From positions 558,001-622,000 of the forward strand of contig ML133437.1 of assembly GCA_003864495.1 (NCBI GenBank): DNA of 64,000 bases, given 5' to 3'. How positions within the stretch are numbered: position 1 is the first letter of the stretch; each line of letters begins with the position of its first letter. Position numbers and translations under genes: made by a program. Under the pieces are notes generated by a model. That model had not been told where the DNA came from and ran no database searches. It worked only from the letters and a program-made list of their open reading frames with translations. Origin of the DNA: Nemopilema nomurai (taxonomy: Eukaryota; Cnidaria; Scyphozoa; Rhizostomeae; Rhizostomatidae). Shown piece by piece: positions 1-13,700 of the stretch.

Positions 1-744
1 AAACAGCCTAAAACTAAGTGACACTACTTTAAAGTGTCTTATTGTTCGATAAACATTAAACTCCAAAAATTTTGAAAAAGTTGCGTTGAACAATTAAAAA
101 ACTTAAAAATCTATATACTTATAGAAAATTTTTAATACCAAAAAAATCACATGACAGAGATCTAAAAAATTCTAAACTTTGTCAATCCTTGATGATTCTA
201 ACTATCAAAAACCAATGCTTGGTAAATGAGTGAATTTTCAACCAGAATTACAGTCGAGCTATAGCCATCTTTGACCAAATTATCAAGATTTCAAAACTAA
301 ATGTCACATTTTGCTTCCTTTTCAAACTCTGTTACCCTCTTTAAATGAAAACTGATAGGTTTTTAGCAGATAAGGACCATATTTATGCGACCAACAAAAA
401 GTTGAAATTCAAAAAATATAAAATAGATATATATATATACTTTACCACAAATATTTATACATTGTTTTAAGTTCTTTAAATAGCCAAAGCTAGATGGATA
501 TAAAGGTAAAATCTAAAGAATGTTGAACCTAACCAATTTCTCAAAAACATCCAAAAAGATTAGAATTTTTTTATCTAAACCACCAAGAAAAAAATGGGTC
601 AATGGCTGTAAGCAGATTTGGTTGCAATGTTTATATCATAATTTTGAAAAAAAGATTTAGCCTTAGTCAGTTGCAGCTGTCAAATCTTGTAAATTGAGTT
701 TATTTATTTCATAATTGCATACAAAACTTTCAATAAAAACTCAC

Positions 745-2806
745 CGAAATTTGCAGGCTTATCTTCGGACAATTCTTTAAAACCCTCATTAATGATTTCA
801 GAGGCAGTTGGAGCCCGCATCAAGCCCCCATCTACCACAAACCGTTCGCATTTACGCATCAAGGCTGTAGAAAATTTGGAGGCATCTATGCCATAGTCAC
901 GCCAACCACCAACTCCATCAGCAACACCTTGAAAGACAGATATTGTTTAGCCGTAGCCAAAACATGGAGATGGAGGTAAAGGGAAAGTGGTTATCAGATA
1001 TATGATCCAGCTAAGATGATAAAAACATGTCTAGCTTACAAGTGAAGTGGGAAGCAAGAGGCTGACAGGAAAACTCTGTGTGAATTGCAACATTGAATTC
1101 TCTTTGCAAAGAAAGAATTGCCTTTATATTGCCGAAGGTCAGTCGAGGAATCACATTGCTGCCCCAGCCTTTGTAATATGAAGCGTGCTATCGAATTTGC
1201 ACGCCGCCACACACGCCCAAATTGTCCAAAATGTGCTAATCATTGCACGCGCAAAACAAAGAATTTGCCACAAATTTGTTTAAATTTGTTTATGTTTCAA
1301 AGACTTTCAAAGCAGTGGTAACTCAAAGTCGCTAAAGGCAGTTCTGCCGTTTTCCAAGGTTTTGTTTAAGTATTCCCATACAGGATTTAACCACAAAGTC
1401 AAAAAGATCGCTAATACGACAGATTGCTAAATGTTAGCTCAATTTTAAAGCCAACACCAATTACAAATTCCATTTTTATGAATATCCGCTAAGATATCCC
1501 CTACGTTTACGATGGTACTGAAGTCAGTGACACTGCATGACAATTTCTTGTAAGATGGTAGGGTCTACGGGTAATAGAATTTTTTTCAATCTAGATTTCT
1601 GTAAGTGACTGATTAAATTTCAAATCTTTAAAAAAGAACAAGTTTCTCCATCAATTTTCCTGGCTTCTATTCAGTTTATAACAAAAAAGGTCTCTTTGAA
1701 AGCAGCACCCAGTTCTTGACAACAGGGATGAGAAACAACCGATAAAAGAGAGGTTCGCATCGCACAGGCAAAGTAATCAAGGCGTGTGAAATACCGAGCG
1801 TTGCCGATTTTCATATTACAAAGACTGCTGCCCACACAGAACATTTAGGACATGGAAACATAATTTTTGTATAATTGAGTACTTTTTCGTCTGACACTTC
1901 TCAGTACAAGCAAACATAGAAAGTGTATGATTGACTGTCCAATAACCAATAAGGGTACATTTCAAACCTTAAGTAAAGTCCAAGTAAGTATATAAGTAAG
2001 AAAATATAAATGCAACATTGTTTGAAACAACTTATCTACTAAAATTGACAAGCTTGAACTTCAATAATCTCAACACAATAATGGTATTGTAACAGGCCAC
2101 AGCCCACTTCTATATCTTAGATACTAATTCTTTAGTCTAAACTCAATTGCAGGATTACAGACATGACTGAACAAGAATAAACCCCTTCAACCGTAGATAA
2201 TATCCAGTTACTGCCCAGGTTGGCTCTGGATTTCCTTTCTGCCTATTTGCAGCTGTTCAGAATAAGAAGTCTTTATCATACAAGACTCTTTTAGGATATT
2301 AGGAAACAGGGACGAATTTGGTACTTCACTTCCTTGCAAGTTAGCATATGTTGCAAGGAAGTGGTGAAATCCTCTTTATATACTTTCTCCCTGAGGCTAA
2401 ACTATTTCTTAACCAATTTGAGACAAGTAACCGAAAATGATCCGCCGGTGCGAAAATCAGCCCTATTTTTAATGTATAAGCATGTTAGGACATGTGGGAA
2501 ATGTTTGAATTTCCGTAAGCACTGAAGCGTATTCCCTTTCCATTTTTTACTCGGTGAAGGAAGGCTGAATATCAAGTTCAAATACTAACCAACAACATTG
2601 GCAAACTTGTTTTCGGCTACGAAAAATGCATCTTCGCCGTAGATGAATTTCTTTCTTGGTCGATCGCTGTTTAACTTTGCATATCCACAGTAGGCAGTCA
2701 CAAGGCGAAATGATTGAGGCGAAGAGCCTTCACCAGCTAGACTTCTTAGCACGAGTTTTTTGGCCTGTCCGATGATCAATCTACCATAAATGATGCCAGA
2801 TTGCAT
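745..2806 (-). CDS. PPTC7: PPTC7-like mitochondrial PP2C phosphatase, 5' part (exons 1-2)
   Basis: Two coding exons on the minus strand, 2806-2590 and 927-745, joined across a 1.66-kb intron with GTTAGT donor and CAAG acceptor. Both junctions are phase 1 and restore a glycine codon. Exon 1 gives MQSGIIYGRL at the N-terminus, close to MFSVLSYGRL of human PPTC7, then LVTAYCGY and YGEDAFFVAE, the PP2C box with the metal-binding acidic pair. Exon 2 begins VADGVGGWRDYG, the second metal-binding motif, and ends ...ANFG before a GTGAGT donor. About 133 residues of a family near 300 are visible; the rest must lie left of position 1. I chose ATG 2806 over an in-frame ATG at 2812 by alignment to the human start. 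The family is a mitochondrial serine/threonine phosphatase linked to coenzyme Q metabolism and mitophagy control. Identity is firm; the gene is cut by the window edge, not visibly broken. Confidence 0.93.
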
Positions 2807-4789
2807 TGCCATAACAATTAAAGAAGCGACGATGCATCTTCTACCGTTGCCCGGTCGTGTTTTCTTCGGCAAGTGCAACTGTCGAGTACTGCGATGTTAG
2901 TCCAGTGCAGCTCTTCCACCTCGGCAATGTGCGAGGTTGCTGTTGCGGTTGTTGTCATCACTCCCCCGTCCCAGAAATTCGGGACACAATCGCGCCCTGG
3001 CCCATACCCCTCCCAAAACCTTTCCCATGCAAAATGTATCACAATTTAAATTAAAGTGTGTGTTTATTTCTCTTTTCTAACATCGGTGGGAATTCGTGAA
3101 CATGGTTTGCAGAGGAAAGGGCCAAGAACTTTTTTAAACCTCGCAAGAATCGTGCCGCCCTAGCTATTATTACAGAATTTGGTAACAAGTAAAGAATGAA
3201 ATGGCAATTATTGAATTGAAAATGAGCAGAATTAATGAATTTCTTCATTACCGCTTTCACTTGTTGTCTAAGTTTCTAAATATTTTCTATCGATCGAGGC
3301 TATGAGAAGAAAATTTATGGCAAACATTAAACTGGCTGAGCAAGTAGATACTTGGATTTATTATGAATAGCACAAATAATTGTGAAAGGATACTTGACAC
3401 TGGACACTTGGCACTATAAATGAAATAAGGAAAAGTAGAAAATACTTTGAAATGAAGAATGGTAATCGGCAATTCTTTCCATTAAAATCCGTTGCCAGGG
3501 AAACAAGAACCGTCTCTCAATCAGGTTTCCAATGTTTTCTAAAGCTAAAGTAAAACCAATCTGAATTTATCATACATAGGTACGTCATCCGAGATTGACT
3601 AATCTGAGTTTGCTGAGCTTTTCTCCTGTAAATTGGTCCCAAGAAATAGATTTTCAATTAAACGATTGTCCATCTAATTTCAATAAGTGTCTTCATTTAT
3701 GACGTAAATGCTACCTTCAAAAGAAAAGGCATGTTTCAAGGTGTTATAAACATTTGCATAGTTTGCTTTTGGAAGCTTTTGTTAAACTTCATGAAACATA
3801 AAGGTGAAGCTTTTATCCGAGATAACCATAAATTAGTAAAAAGTTTTTAAAAGTATCCTGCGTGGAAGTAATTATGGGGAAGTACAGTAGTTGAAGCAAA
3901 GGGGCGCAACAATTTTTTATCGATTCAAACAGTTTTAGAAAAAAATGAAAGCGGTTGAAAATTTTTTGTCTCGAGTCTTCGGGCCCATCCTTTTCATACC
4001 AACTTTATTTTGTGTGAAAATTACGGATTAAAACGAATATTCCCTGACCGTTTGAAACCGCAAATGTTGTCTCGAGTTGCAAACAATACAACTCTTCTTT
4101 AATGTCATATTTCTCCAGCATGCAGGCGCGATGCCTATGCTATGCTGCCAAAGTGGTTGTTTTTTCATTTCAAGTAGTTTGTCTCTAATTATATCTATGC
4201 ATCTTAACTTTACTTTAATGTTAGTTTGCGAAATATTTAGTTCAACTTTTCACAAGGCAATCAAATTTATTAGACCTTCCTTGCTTATTAAACCACGGAC
4301 CTTAAAGAATACGTTTGACAAATAGGATTAAGTTTGCTATGAACTTGAGTTTGATGACAATTGCTATGTTGTGGAGTGTCTAGATGTACGTGACCGGAGT
4401 ACTGGTCGGAAAGCTGCAGTCGTCATATTGTCCCGGCTTATACGGTTTGCTTCGTGAATTGTTTTGATTTTCATAAACTCGCATTATACTAGAGCTGTCA
4501 CAACCCTTTTGCGTATCTGTTAACATTCGCAAATCACAGTCTGTTGTTATTGCTCGTTTGCCGTCGACAACCTTAGGCCATACATGAGGCCTTCCAAGTC
4601 TTGCGCAGACAACTTTCAAGGCGTCACTCAACACCTGGAAAGGATTGTTTGATATTTTTCAATCGGGCATATGCTTGCTCGTAGCGTCATGAAGCACGCT
4701 GGATAGTTTTCAAGGAGTGTGGCTTATCAGAGTATCTGCGACGGTGTTTTGGCAGTTCGCAAAGGACAACATCGCCAACAGTTGCCAAG
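2807..4789. other. Shared 5' intergenic region between PPTC7 and PHKG
   Basis: A 1.98-kb gap separates two divergently oriented start codons, PPTC7 at 2806 (minus) and PHKG at 4790 (plus). The first ~250 bases (2807-3050) are richer in G+C than their surroundings and probably hold the PPTC7 5' UTR and promoter. The rest is AT-rich with no recognised gene except one open minus-strand segment listed separately. I see no convincing TATA box or repeated factor site. Whether the two genes share regulation cannot be told from sequence. Confidence 0.5.
4381..4634 (-). CDS. Unrecognised open segment, possible terminal exon
   Basis: An 84-codon open stretch on the minus strand, preceded by a good acceptor-like tract (CCTTTCCAG at about 4635-4643) and ending in TAG. 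The reading contains LGRPHVWPKVVDGKR and a Ser/Pro-rich tail. Composition is more coding-like than the flanks, but I recognise no family and no partner exon. A minus-strand gene ending here would have to start upstream within or across PHKG, which makes the call doubtful. It may be a decayed gene fragment or a chance ORF. Confidence 0.2.
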
Positions 4790-7700
4790 ATGGATTTTGA
4801 TGCGGAAATAGGTAAAGATGAGCCGAAAGGTTTTTACGAGAAATATGAACCAAAGGAGACTTTGGGAAGGTAAATGCACACAAAGCTTTAAGTTTTGTAT
4901 ATCATTAGATTTAAAAATATTTTTCTATTTGCCAAGGCACATGAACTGCCATCTCTTGCATGGCTTTAAGCAACCGGTCGATTGCACGTCTTGGAGTCCT
5001 TTTTCTAACTGACATGTCTTAAAAGGCAGTTTCCCTTGGTCCCGTTAATGCCGTTAGGGGTCCTAGTTTTCTTTGAATTGTGCTCAATTGATGCCAATAA
5101 ATTTTTCTAAACACATTAATAATTTTATCACAACTACCAGACTCTTCAGACTACATGGTGATGGTAGAATGTGGCACCCATTCTGAACCAGCGCAGCTCA
5201 CGTGTTCATAATAAACGCAAGTTATGTAATAGACCGATTTGTGGTATTACTGCTGCCTATTCAAGCTGCTCAGCAGTGAGTTGTATAAGATGGGGTTCGT
5301 CCTAAGTGCTGTGAAGTGTTTACCCGAGGACAAGATGGCAGCATACGTAGGCGGCATGTTTCGAGACGGTGCCGATTTCCTTCCTCGAACCTCATGAGCG
5401 CGTATCCAGATATTCGAAAGCACAATTAGCTAAGCACCAAAAAATATACTATAATAGTAAATCACAAGAGTATAGCTTCATTCTCCCGGCCTTTTCATTT
5501 CTTATCTTGGTAATGCTTCGAGAGCCCTAATGAGAATGCTAATGAGAGAAAGGGGGCGTGTATGGGGCGGATTCTTTGTTTGCCATTTTGAACAACAATA
5601 GCTTTGAATTTTGATTCATTTTAAGTAAGGATTCATGATTTTAAGAGAAATCATTGCCTGCTGGATTGTGATCACTGAATATGTATCAACTTTGTTTATT
5701 TTTGATGCAATCTATTCATGGTATTTTCAAAAGACTGACACCGGTGTTCAGAATGTATTGATCAAGAATGTTGAAGAGACTCTGGGTTAAAAGAATACCT
5801 TGCAGATAATTTTTTATATACTGAAGCAAAGTGATTAAACTTTTTCTCAAGTGAGCTATTTAGCTTTGTGTGAGCTGTAAAAATTCCTTTTTTACTAGTG
5901 GTCTTTCAAGTGTTGTGAGAAGATGTGTAAACAAAGAATCTGGGAAAGAGTATGCAGTGAAGATAATAGACAGATACAGTGATAAGGGAAAAGCAATGAA
6001 GGGTCGTGATGAAGAGCAGCAAGTAAAAACAGAGATACAAACTCTTGGAAATGTGGCTGGACATCCAAATATTAGTGAGTTGATTGACCGAGAATCTGAA
6101 AGTTCCAAATTACAAATTTGATTATGCAAACATATTGATAGAAGTGTAAATGAATTGCATGAAAATTAACCCAATGATTATCAGATTAAGCATGATTAAA
6201 TTTGAAGGAGAGTCAGTTTGATTGAAGCTTGTCAATAAATCTGCTAAATGCTCTTTTATATTTTTTAAAACCAAATCAACTTTGATATCAATTAACATCT
6301 TGCTTTTCAAAGGACATGCCCAACACTCTATTTTGCAGTTCAGTTGGTAGATGTTTATGAAAGTACTGCATTCTTCTTTCTGGTGTTTGAGTTGTGAGTT
6401 GGCCATCATTTATTTCAATTTGTTAAAATTTGTTAAATGTGATGCAAAATATTCTCCAGACCAAAGTTTTGGTGGTGAAAAATGCTGTTTTGTGATTTTG
6501 TGATTTCTGCCTTATATTGTTTGGGCCTTTTTACAATATGGGATCATTATTAAATATTTCAAAAATTATTTATTATACAAGGTAATTTTGAAGTTTTAGT
6601 TACAAGAGTCATCTAGAATGAGAAGAGAATTATCCTCAAATGCCATTTTTAAATTTTTTTTGGAATCATGTTCTCTAAAAAATATAAGTAGCCTTTAATA
6701 CTATTGGCATCATCAAAATTTTTCCTATCTGATAATCTTTTCTTCTTTTTCAAGAGCTCCTGGTGGAGAATTATTTGATTATCTCACAAGAGTAGTAACT
6801 ATTTCAGAGAAGGAATCAAGGTATTTTTCTAATCTTTCTAATGCTGTATGTGTAACTATTTCAGAGAAGGAATCAAGGTATTTTTCTAATCTTTCTAATG
6901 CTTATATCAGAATGTTGTATGGACTTTGGTAAAACATCTTATTGTATCCTTATAAATCCTGTTGTTATCCTGATTTACCTACTAGATATTATGTAGCTAT
7001 TCATTCAACAAACCTTTTTGCCATTATTTTTTGGCAAATTCAAATACATCTTAGCAATATATCAAGTGCACCCTCAGCCAACTAAGCTAGCTGGTGATTT
7101 TGACAAGATTATTTTATATTTTCCTTCTGTTTAAAATTTTGTTCTTTTGTTCTCTAATGTATATAAGTATGCTTTCTGTCATTGCAATATAAGTTGCAAT
7201 TAATTTTGTAGCATTTTGATCAAAGTGGATTTCAAGGTCAAATAATTTTGTAGTTGAGTTCCATGTTCATCTCTTATAGAAAAATAATGTGCCAAATATT
7301 CAGCGCAGTTGCTCATATGCACAAAAATGGTATTGTACATAGAGACCTCAAGGTATTTGGTAATTTCATATGCATGTAGTATGTATCAACGGATTTCTCC
7401 TTTTCTATGAAGCAAGATTACATCAATCATTTTTCTCCTGATAACAAAGTTTTTATTATTATTTACATCCTGTTTTATTATTATGTATATGTACATGTAT
7501 GTTATTATTAAGTTTCCTTTATTAACACAATCTATGAAATGCAATAATTTTTCATTTCAGCCAGAAAATATATTATTTGATCATGAAAACCGAATAGTTA
7601 TAACAGATTTTGGTTTTGCTGTAATGCTGGAACCACATGAAACTGTTAAAGGTGAGCTATGTCATCACTTTGTTTAATCACTTCATCGGTTTCTTTCAAT

Positions 7701-10700
7701 GAAGATATTCAGAACTGTATGTACATCTCAGAAACAACTCCAGTATTCCATGGCTCAATTATAGTTGTAATTGCCCTGCTTTTGCTTGGGTTTGCCAACA
7801 ACTGTTCATGTTTTTCTAACAATTAATTTTTGCTATTTATCAAAGTTTCATTTTTCAGAATTTTGTGGAACTTATGGGTACCTTGCACCAGAGACCTTGA
7901 AATGTTATATGTTTGAAAACATGCCTGGGTATGGGAGAGAGGTGGACATGTAAGTGCTTCATCACCTGTAACAAATTTGTGCCATATGGCCTGTTCCACA
8001 CCCATGTCAAGCAATTCTACTTACATGACTTTCTGCTGCACAGTGATTTGATTAAACTGGCTTTGGTTAGCTTAAAAGTTTAGAACTTTGTTAAGCAATT
8101 TTTTTATCAATAACAAAGCAAGAAAAGATGCTTGCCATTGAATAAAGCAACTAAAATTGGGAATGCATATTTATTGGGAGAGCATATTTTATTGAGGTAG
8201 CATTGTAACATGTTTTGATATAGTTATAAAATAACTAGGTGGTTACTAATCAAGATAAAACAGTCTCAAAGCTCACAAGCCATTATAAAGTGGTACAAAA
8301 TAATTAAAGAGTTCTCAAAAACTAGAACTTATAATGTGACTTATGGAGACTTTTGGGGTTTATGCAACTAAAATTATGCCTTTAATAGCGTTTAAAGTCT
8401 GTTTGCATTCAACAATAATTATGAATTAATTAATTAACTTGAACAAAGAGCATCATTATTATGTCTCTTATTTTTCTTTCTTTAACTTTAGGTGGGCTTG
8501 TGGAGTCATTCTTTATACACTGTATGTATATATTTCAAGCATTTTGTCAAGTTTGATTCATTTTAAGTTCCATTTTGTTTGAAATTTAGAGCATGTATTT
8601 TGAAGCTTATTTCTGACACATTCTGTGATTTTTCTATTGTGAGAAGTTTCATATCCCCATTTTATCAATATATTATCTTGATGAAATTTCATTACTTTTC
8701 ATAACTATTAAGAAAACTAATCATACAAATATCTTAAATTAAAATCTTACAATAGCCTGACATTGAAATAGACACTGGTGATTTTTTAATTAAGCATTAA
8801 AAATGAGCTTCAAAGAAGTAATTCAAGTTGGGAATCAATTTATGCTTTCTAGTAGTTTGGTAACTGAACAACATTGTCAGATTGAATATAAGTATATGCC
8901 ATTTAATTTGTCAGGCTGGTTGGATTTGCACCCTTCTGGCATAGAAAACAGATGCAAATGATAAAAAACATAACAGAGGGAAAGTACAAATTTGGCAGCC
9001 CAGAGTGGGATGACATCTCAGAAGCACCCAAGGATCTGGTAGGACGTCTGTTTCTTTTCCAAGAACCTGCTTGTCAGCAATTTCCCAGAATTTGTTTTGT
9101 TTTTATGTGAAGTTTTTTATTTGACTTTTGTATCAATTTCAAGCTTTTTTAGGGAAGCTTTAGGTAACTGACATTCCATATACTTATTTTTTTGTTTGAA
9201 TTTCTTTTATGATCTAGTTCTATATAGCTAAGAAATCACTACTGAATTTTTTTGCTTTTTATTGTTGACATTCAGTTGAAAAGCTTAAATATTAGTTTGA
9301 AAAACTGTATCTAAAAATAAATGCTCCATGCCGCAAAATGCAAACCCTATCTTTCGTACTGCACACAATTTTAATGTTTCATATTTTTCTTCTCATTTAT
9401 TAAGAATTGCAGCTTTTTCTTTCATGACAAGTTTATACTAACTGGTTTAATAATGACTCATTTTTAGCCTTAAAAGCTCAATGTTTTGAAAATTTTGATA
9501 TTTTACTTGATTGATTGATATTATTAGCATGATTTTTAAGCCACCTTTTGCAGCTTTCATGTAATTTAGCATATAGTTTAAATCATGAATGTTTAAACAA
9601 TCAGCTTTGAATTGGTATTTAGTCCAATATTTATCTCTCAGAACTAAGCAGACGTTTTCCACCTTGAACTGTTTGATGTCCATATTGATTTTCTCTGTTT
9701 ATTTGTTTCTCTACATTTATTGTTGAATCCATCATACAACCTACAATTCATTGGTTGATATATTGTAGCTTGAATTAGTTAGCAAATTAGAAAACGGACA
9801 CCATCATCTTTCCCATTGAGACCTCACGATGTGTCAGAACTGATTCAACATTGACATTCAAGCCAGCTCTTCACATTTTTTTCGCTGAAGTATTTGTATA
9901 TGTTTCTTTGCTGCACCTAGGTATGTGTGTCGTTTGTGTTTTTGTTTGCTTTTTGTTTGTTTGTCACTTGTTTGTATGTCTGTTTGTTTGTTTATCTGTT
10001 TATCTTGAACCAATGTACCTTTAGTGTAATTAAGATGTCACGAGGGTTACAAAGCCTTCAGACTTTAAAGTTTGCTAGAAAAGTTTTAGTCTTTCCTTGC
10101 TAGTAAACTTGTGCGATCTGCCGTTTGATAAGATTGTTCCTTACATATCTTTCCGAAAAAGCCAACATAAATAAGTACTGTTGTCAATCGAAGGTTGTGT
10201 TCTGCACTATCTGTACATATAGGAAATCGTTATAGGCAAATTCTTGTCTTTGTTCAGATACTTTAAACAACCAAACCAAAGATTTTAGGTGTGTTAGTGG
10301 CGTATAAAATCGCTAATGAATGGGAATTGGAGGCTCGCTCTCCTTGAACTTATTAGATAATTAATCGATAGATGTTTGACCTGTGATCCGTGACCTGTGA
10401 TCTGTGACCCAACCACAGCTTTTTATGAACGCACCAGACTTTCCTTAATACTTACATAACGTAGTGTTTTCTTACAACAAATACACGATGTGAACAATTG
10501 TCTTATGCTACTAAACCTTAAAAGAGAACAGAACAGTGGGAACATTGTTTTTGCATACTTAAAGTTCTTTTCGTCCGAAAATACTATAACAATGCAAGAA
10601 TGATATTTCTTGCGTTCAGTGCTATTCTTAAAACTACACCAATGTTGTTTAGTTTTTTTGTATATGTTCTTGGTAGCAATATACCACGAAAAACTGAACT

Positions 10701-13700
10701 CTATCCTTGACTCGATAAGTCAATTTATTTGGCTATGTATATTTGCCGAAGTAGAGCCCCTTTCTAGTTTTCATCTTTAAAGTCTATCGATTTTTGTTAA
10801 TTGAACTACCTACAAACTTTACAAACTGAAGTCATTGCAATAATTTCCATTAGAAATTCTAACATGGCATTATTTTTCAGATAAGAAAATTATTAGTGGT
10901 GGATCCAAAAAAGCGAATCTCTGCAGAGCAAGCTTTATGTCACCCTTGGTTTGAGGGTTTGGCTGTAAGTAGTCGGTTTTGGCTCTTCGTTTTGTATTGG
11001 GCAGGTTTATGCTAATTTAGAACTTTTTGTGTTATGCTAAGAGATTGTAATTTGTTTATGTGAAATGTCCACACCCCATTTTCCGCCATTTCTCCTTTTC
11101 TTTGAGTACATAACTAACTATCGATTCGAGCCCCTCAAATGTGGGACAACACGCTAGTACCTTATCTTCCTCTAGCACAAGCTGTTGTCAGTCAAGCAAA
11201 GTTCGACTGTACTGATGTGTAGAAAAGCTTCAAACTGCAATGGCCAAATACCTGTCATGTTTTCATGTTTTTCTAACGTTTAGCTTCAACACACCCACTA
11301 ACTGCTACCTTTTTGCCTCCTTCATTGCTGCTCTAGGCATAGTCTCACTTCAAATTGTAATCGCCAACCACAATAAACCCCCTCCCCCCCAGAATAATCC
11401 ACTCTGAATATTAGTCCCCTAAAGGGCCTGATATGTCATGTAGAGTACTTCTCATCTGATCACCCAAAATGTCTCGTCTCATTTCCTCTTACTCGGTACA
11501 GATATGCCACTTACCCGCAGTAGTATTTATCAGAAAGGCATTCTATTCACGCTTGGCTGGCTACGTTTAACGTTGATTTGGTAAACAACCCTCCGCAGAG
11601 GCCCAGCTGTTCTGGTATGATAAGCACCGTCGATTCAAATGGTCCTACCCTCTTAATTCCACTCCTCTATCGTGTTTTGTTATGAAGCTATATTTGATAT
11701 CGTGCTATATAAGAAGCAGTAGCCTGGAAGGATTTATAATTAGCCACACGCAGCTGTGCTGAAATTTTGCAGTACAGAGCAATATTGAAACGTTGCTTAG
11801 CGACCAGGTATTCAATTCAACAGCGTTTGCTGCGCAAGGAATTCGACCTCCTGTGCAGTTTTTCCAGACACTGGTGTTTGTATTGAGAGCATGCGAAAAA
11901 TACACGCGAACAATTTACTTAAAGGAGAATGTATTGCTGTGTGAGAAATAGTTTCCTTGTGGAAGAAGCACGAAGAGTGTGAGAAATTGCAAGTGTTTTG
12001 GGGAGAGTTTTAAATCTTATCATTGGAGTGAATAGATATTGTGAGTGGATAGTACGGCGAGATGCTTATTGAGAGCAAGAAAGAACTGTCGGTGAAACGT
12101 GACTGGCTGAGTAGTTTGCACGTGGGAAGCGTTCTTCGGCCGCCGCCAAAACCAGTAACTGACGAGCCAGTGAAGGTAGACTCCAAACTCAGTGTTTCAA
12201 CGTCAGGATATTACAGTTTCATATCCTTTAGAAGGATTCGGATACTCTTGGTTGAAACTGCTAGAAGCTGCATCTTTTTTCGACAATGCTTCTGTAGTAT
12301 TTTTGCATTTCGAAGGAAGTGTTCGTGAAATGCAATTGATAACCTTGCGTCGACACCAAGGCTAGATGCACAAGCTTCTAATGAAAGCTGACAAGTCCTG
12401 ACTACTAATGACTTCTATGTCAACTTTGTAATGACAGTCATCTAGTCATTTCTTCTTTCATAGAATTCGAATTTACGTAGCCTGACTTCGGAGGACATTC
12501 ATTGCAGTCTTGAAAGCACTTATCGATGTCTTAATTAACTATTATCTCTCCCTAGACGCCAAGACCAAAAACTACAAGGAGATTTAAGGTAAGGAAAAAA
12601 TCAAGTTTGTGAATACAAAGATGTTGTCAAGATTAGGTTTGAAAGGATTCAAGGTTTGAAGTAGTAGCCAAAATATGTTTTAATTTATGAGAAAAGTTGT
12701 GCCGCTTGTCTATCGCCAACTATAAACAGGCTGCAGCTATCTAAACTAAAATATAAGCTAGTATTCAGTCTAAAATAGTTAAAACTTAGATACTCTTCAG
12801 CTGTTTTCAGCCCATCTTTGAATACATCACTTCAAGATGCAAGTATCACTAGGTTTATAATTCTATCAACTTAAAGGCCATGTTGTCATGTTGTCATAAT
12901 TTCTCACTGCCTTGTTGAATTGAACTGGTCTGAGGGCTCTAATACCCATATACAGGCCTTAATTTCATTCATACCATGAACCAGAACTTCAAAATTGTAC
13001 TGTTCACCAAATTTTCAGATCACATGCCCACTATCTTGTTTGTCCTGACAAAAGTCGTCGTTCAGTTTGGTGTTAATTTTTCAAAATGGCCGCAATCTTG
13101 TTATGACAAATTTTACTGATGCGCCTCTGTCTGGTTTCAAGCTCTGCTCTGAAGCAGGCCGGTAACAGGATCTTTTGATGGTTTTCTTCTTTAATCAAAA
13201 CAGTGATTATCCGACGCTTGTCGCTCCTTTTTTGCGTAAGAAGCGACGCAAGTTGTGCCTGTTGGCTCGTTATCTCTAGAGATTGTTTGAAGGGAACTTT
13301 TTTCCGCATGCACGCACCTATGTTGTGTTGTAGCCCGATTCGTAAATTGCCACCCGGTTGTTTACTTGCGCATGCTATTTAGTCTGATCTATTGTACAGA
13401 GTACCTGTGCTTTCAACACGCCATCTGATTTCAGGCCGTTGCTGTTGCAATCATAACAATGAAAGAACTTTATTACACGTATCACATGCGGCACCAGCCG
13501 GTTACGAAAGAGACGGTTGTTAACGACCCATATGGCCACAAACCGGTCCGCAAAATGATTGACAGTTGTGCGTTCAAAATGTATTCTCATTGGGTGAAAC
13601 GGTGGCCGGATCAAGACCAGAACAGGGCCGCCCTGTTTCAGAACACTTTGAAGTTCGAGGTCCGGAGATCTGGAAACAGTAGTATACCGGCATTTTTATA

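Noticed and set aside
5860..6129. 89-codon minus-strand ORF
   Set aside because: Antisense shadow of PHKG exon 2 (5899-6074).
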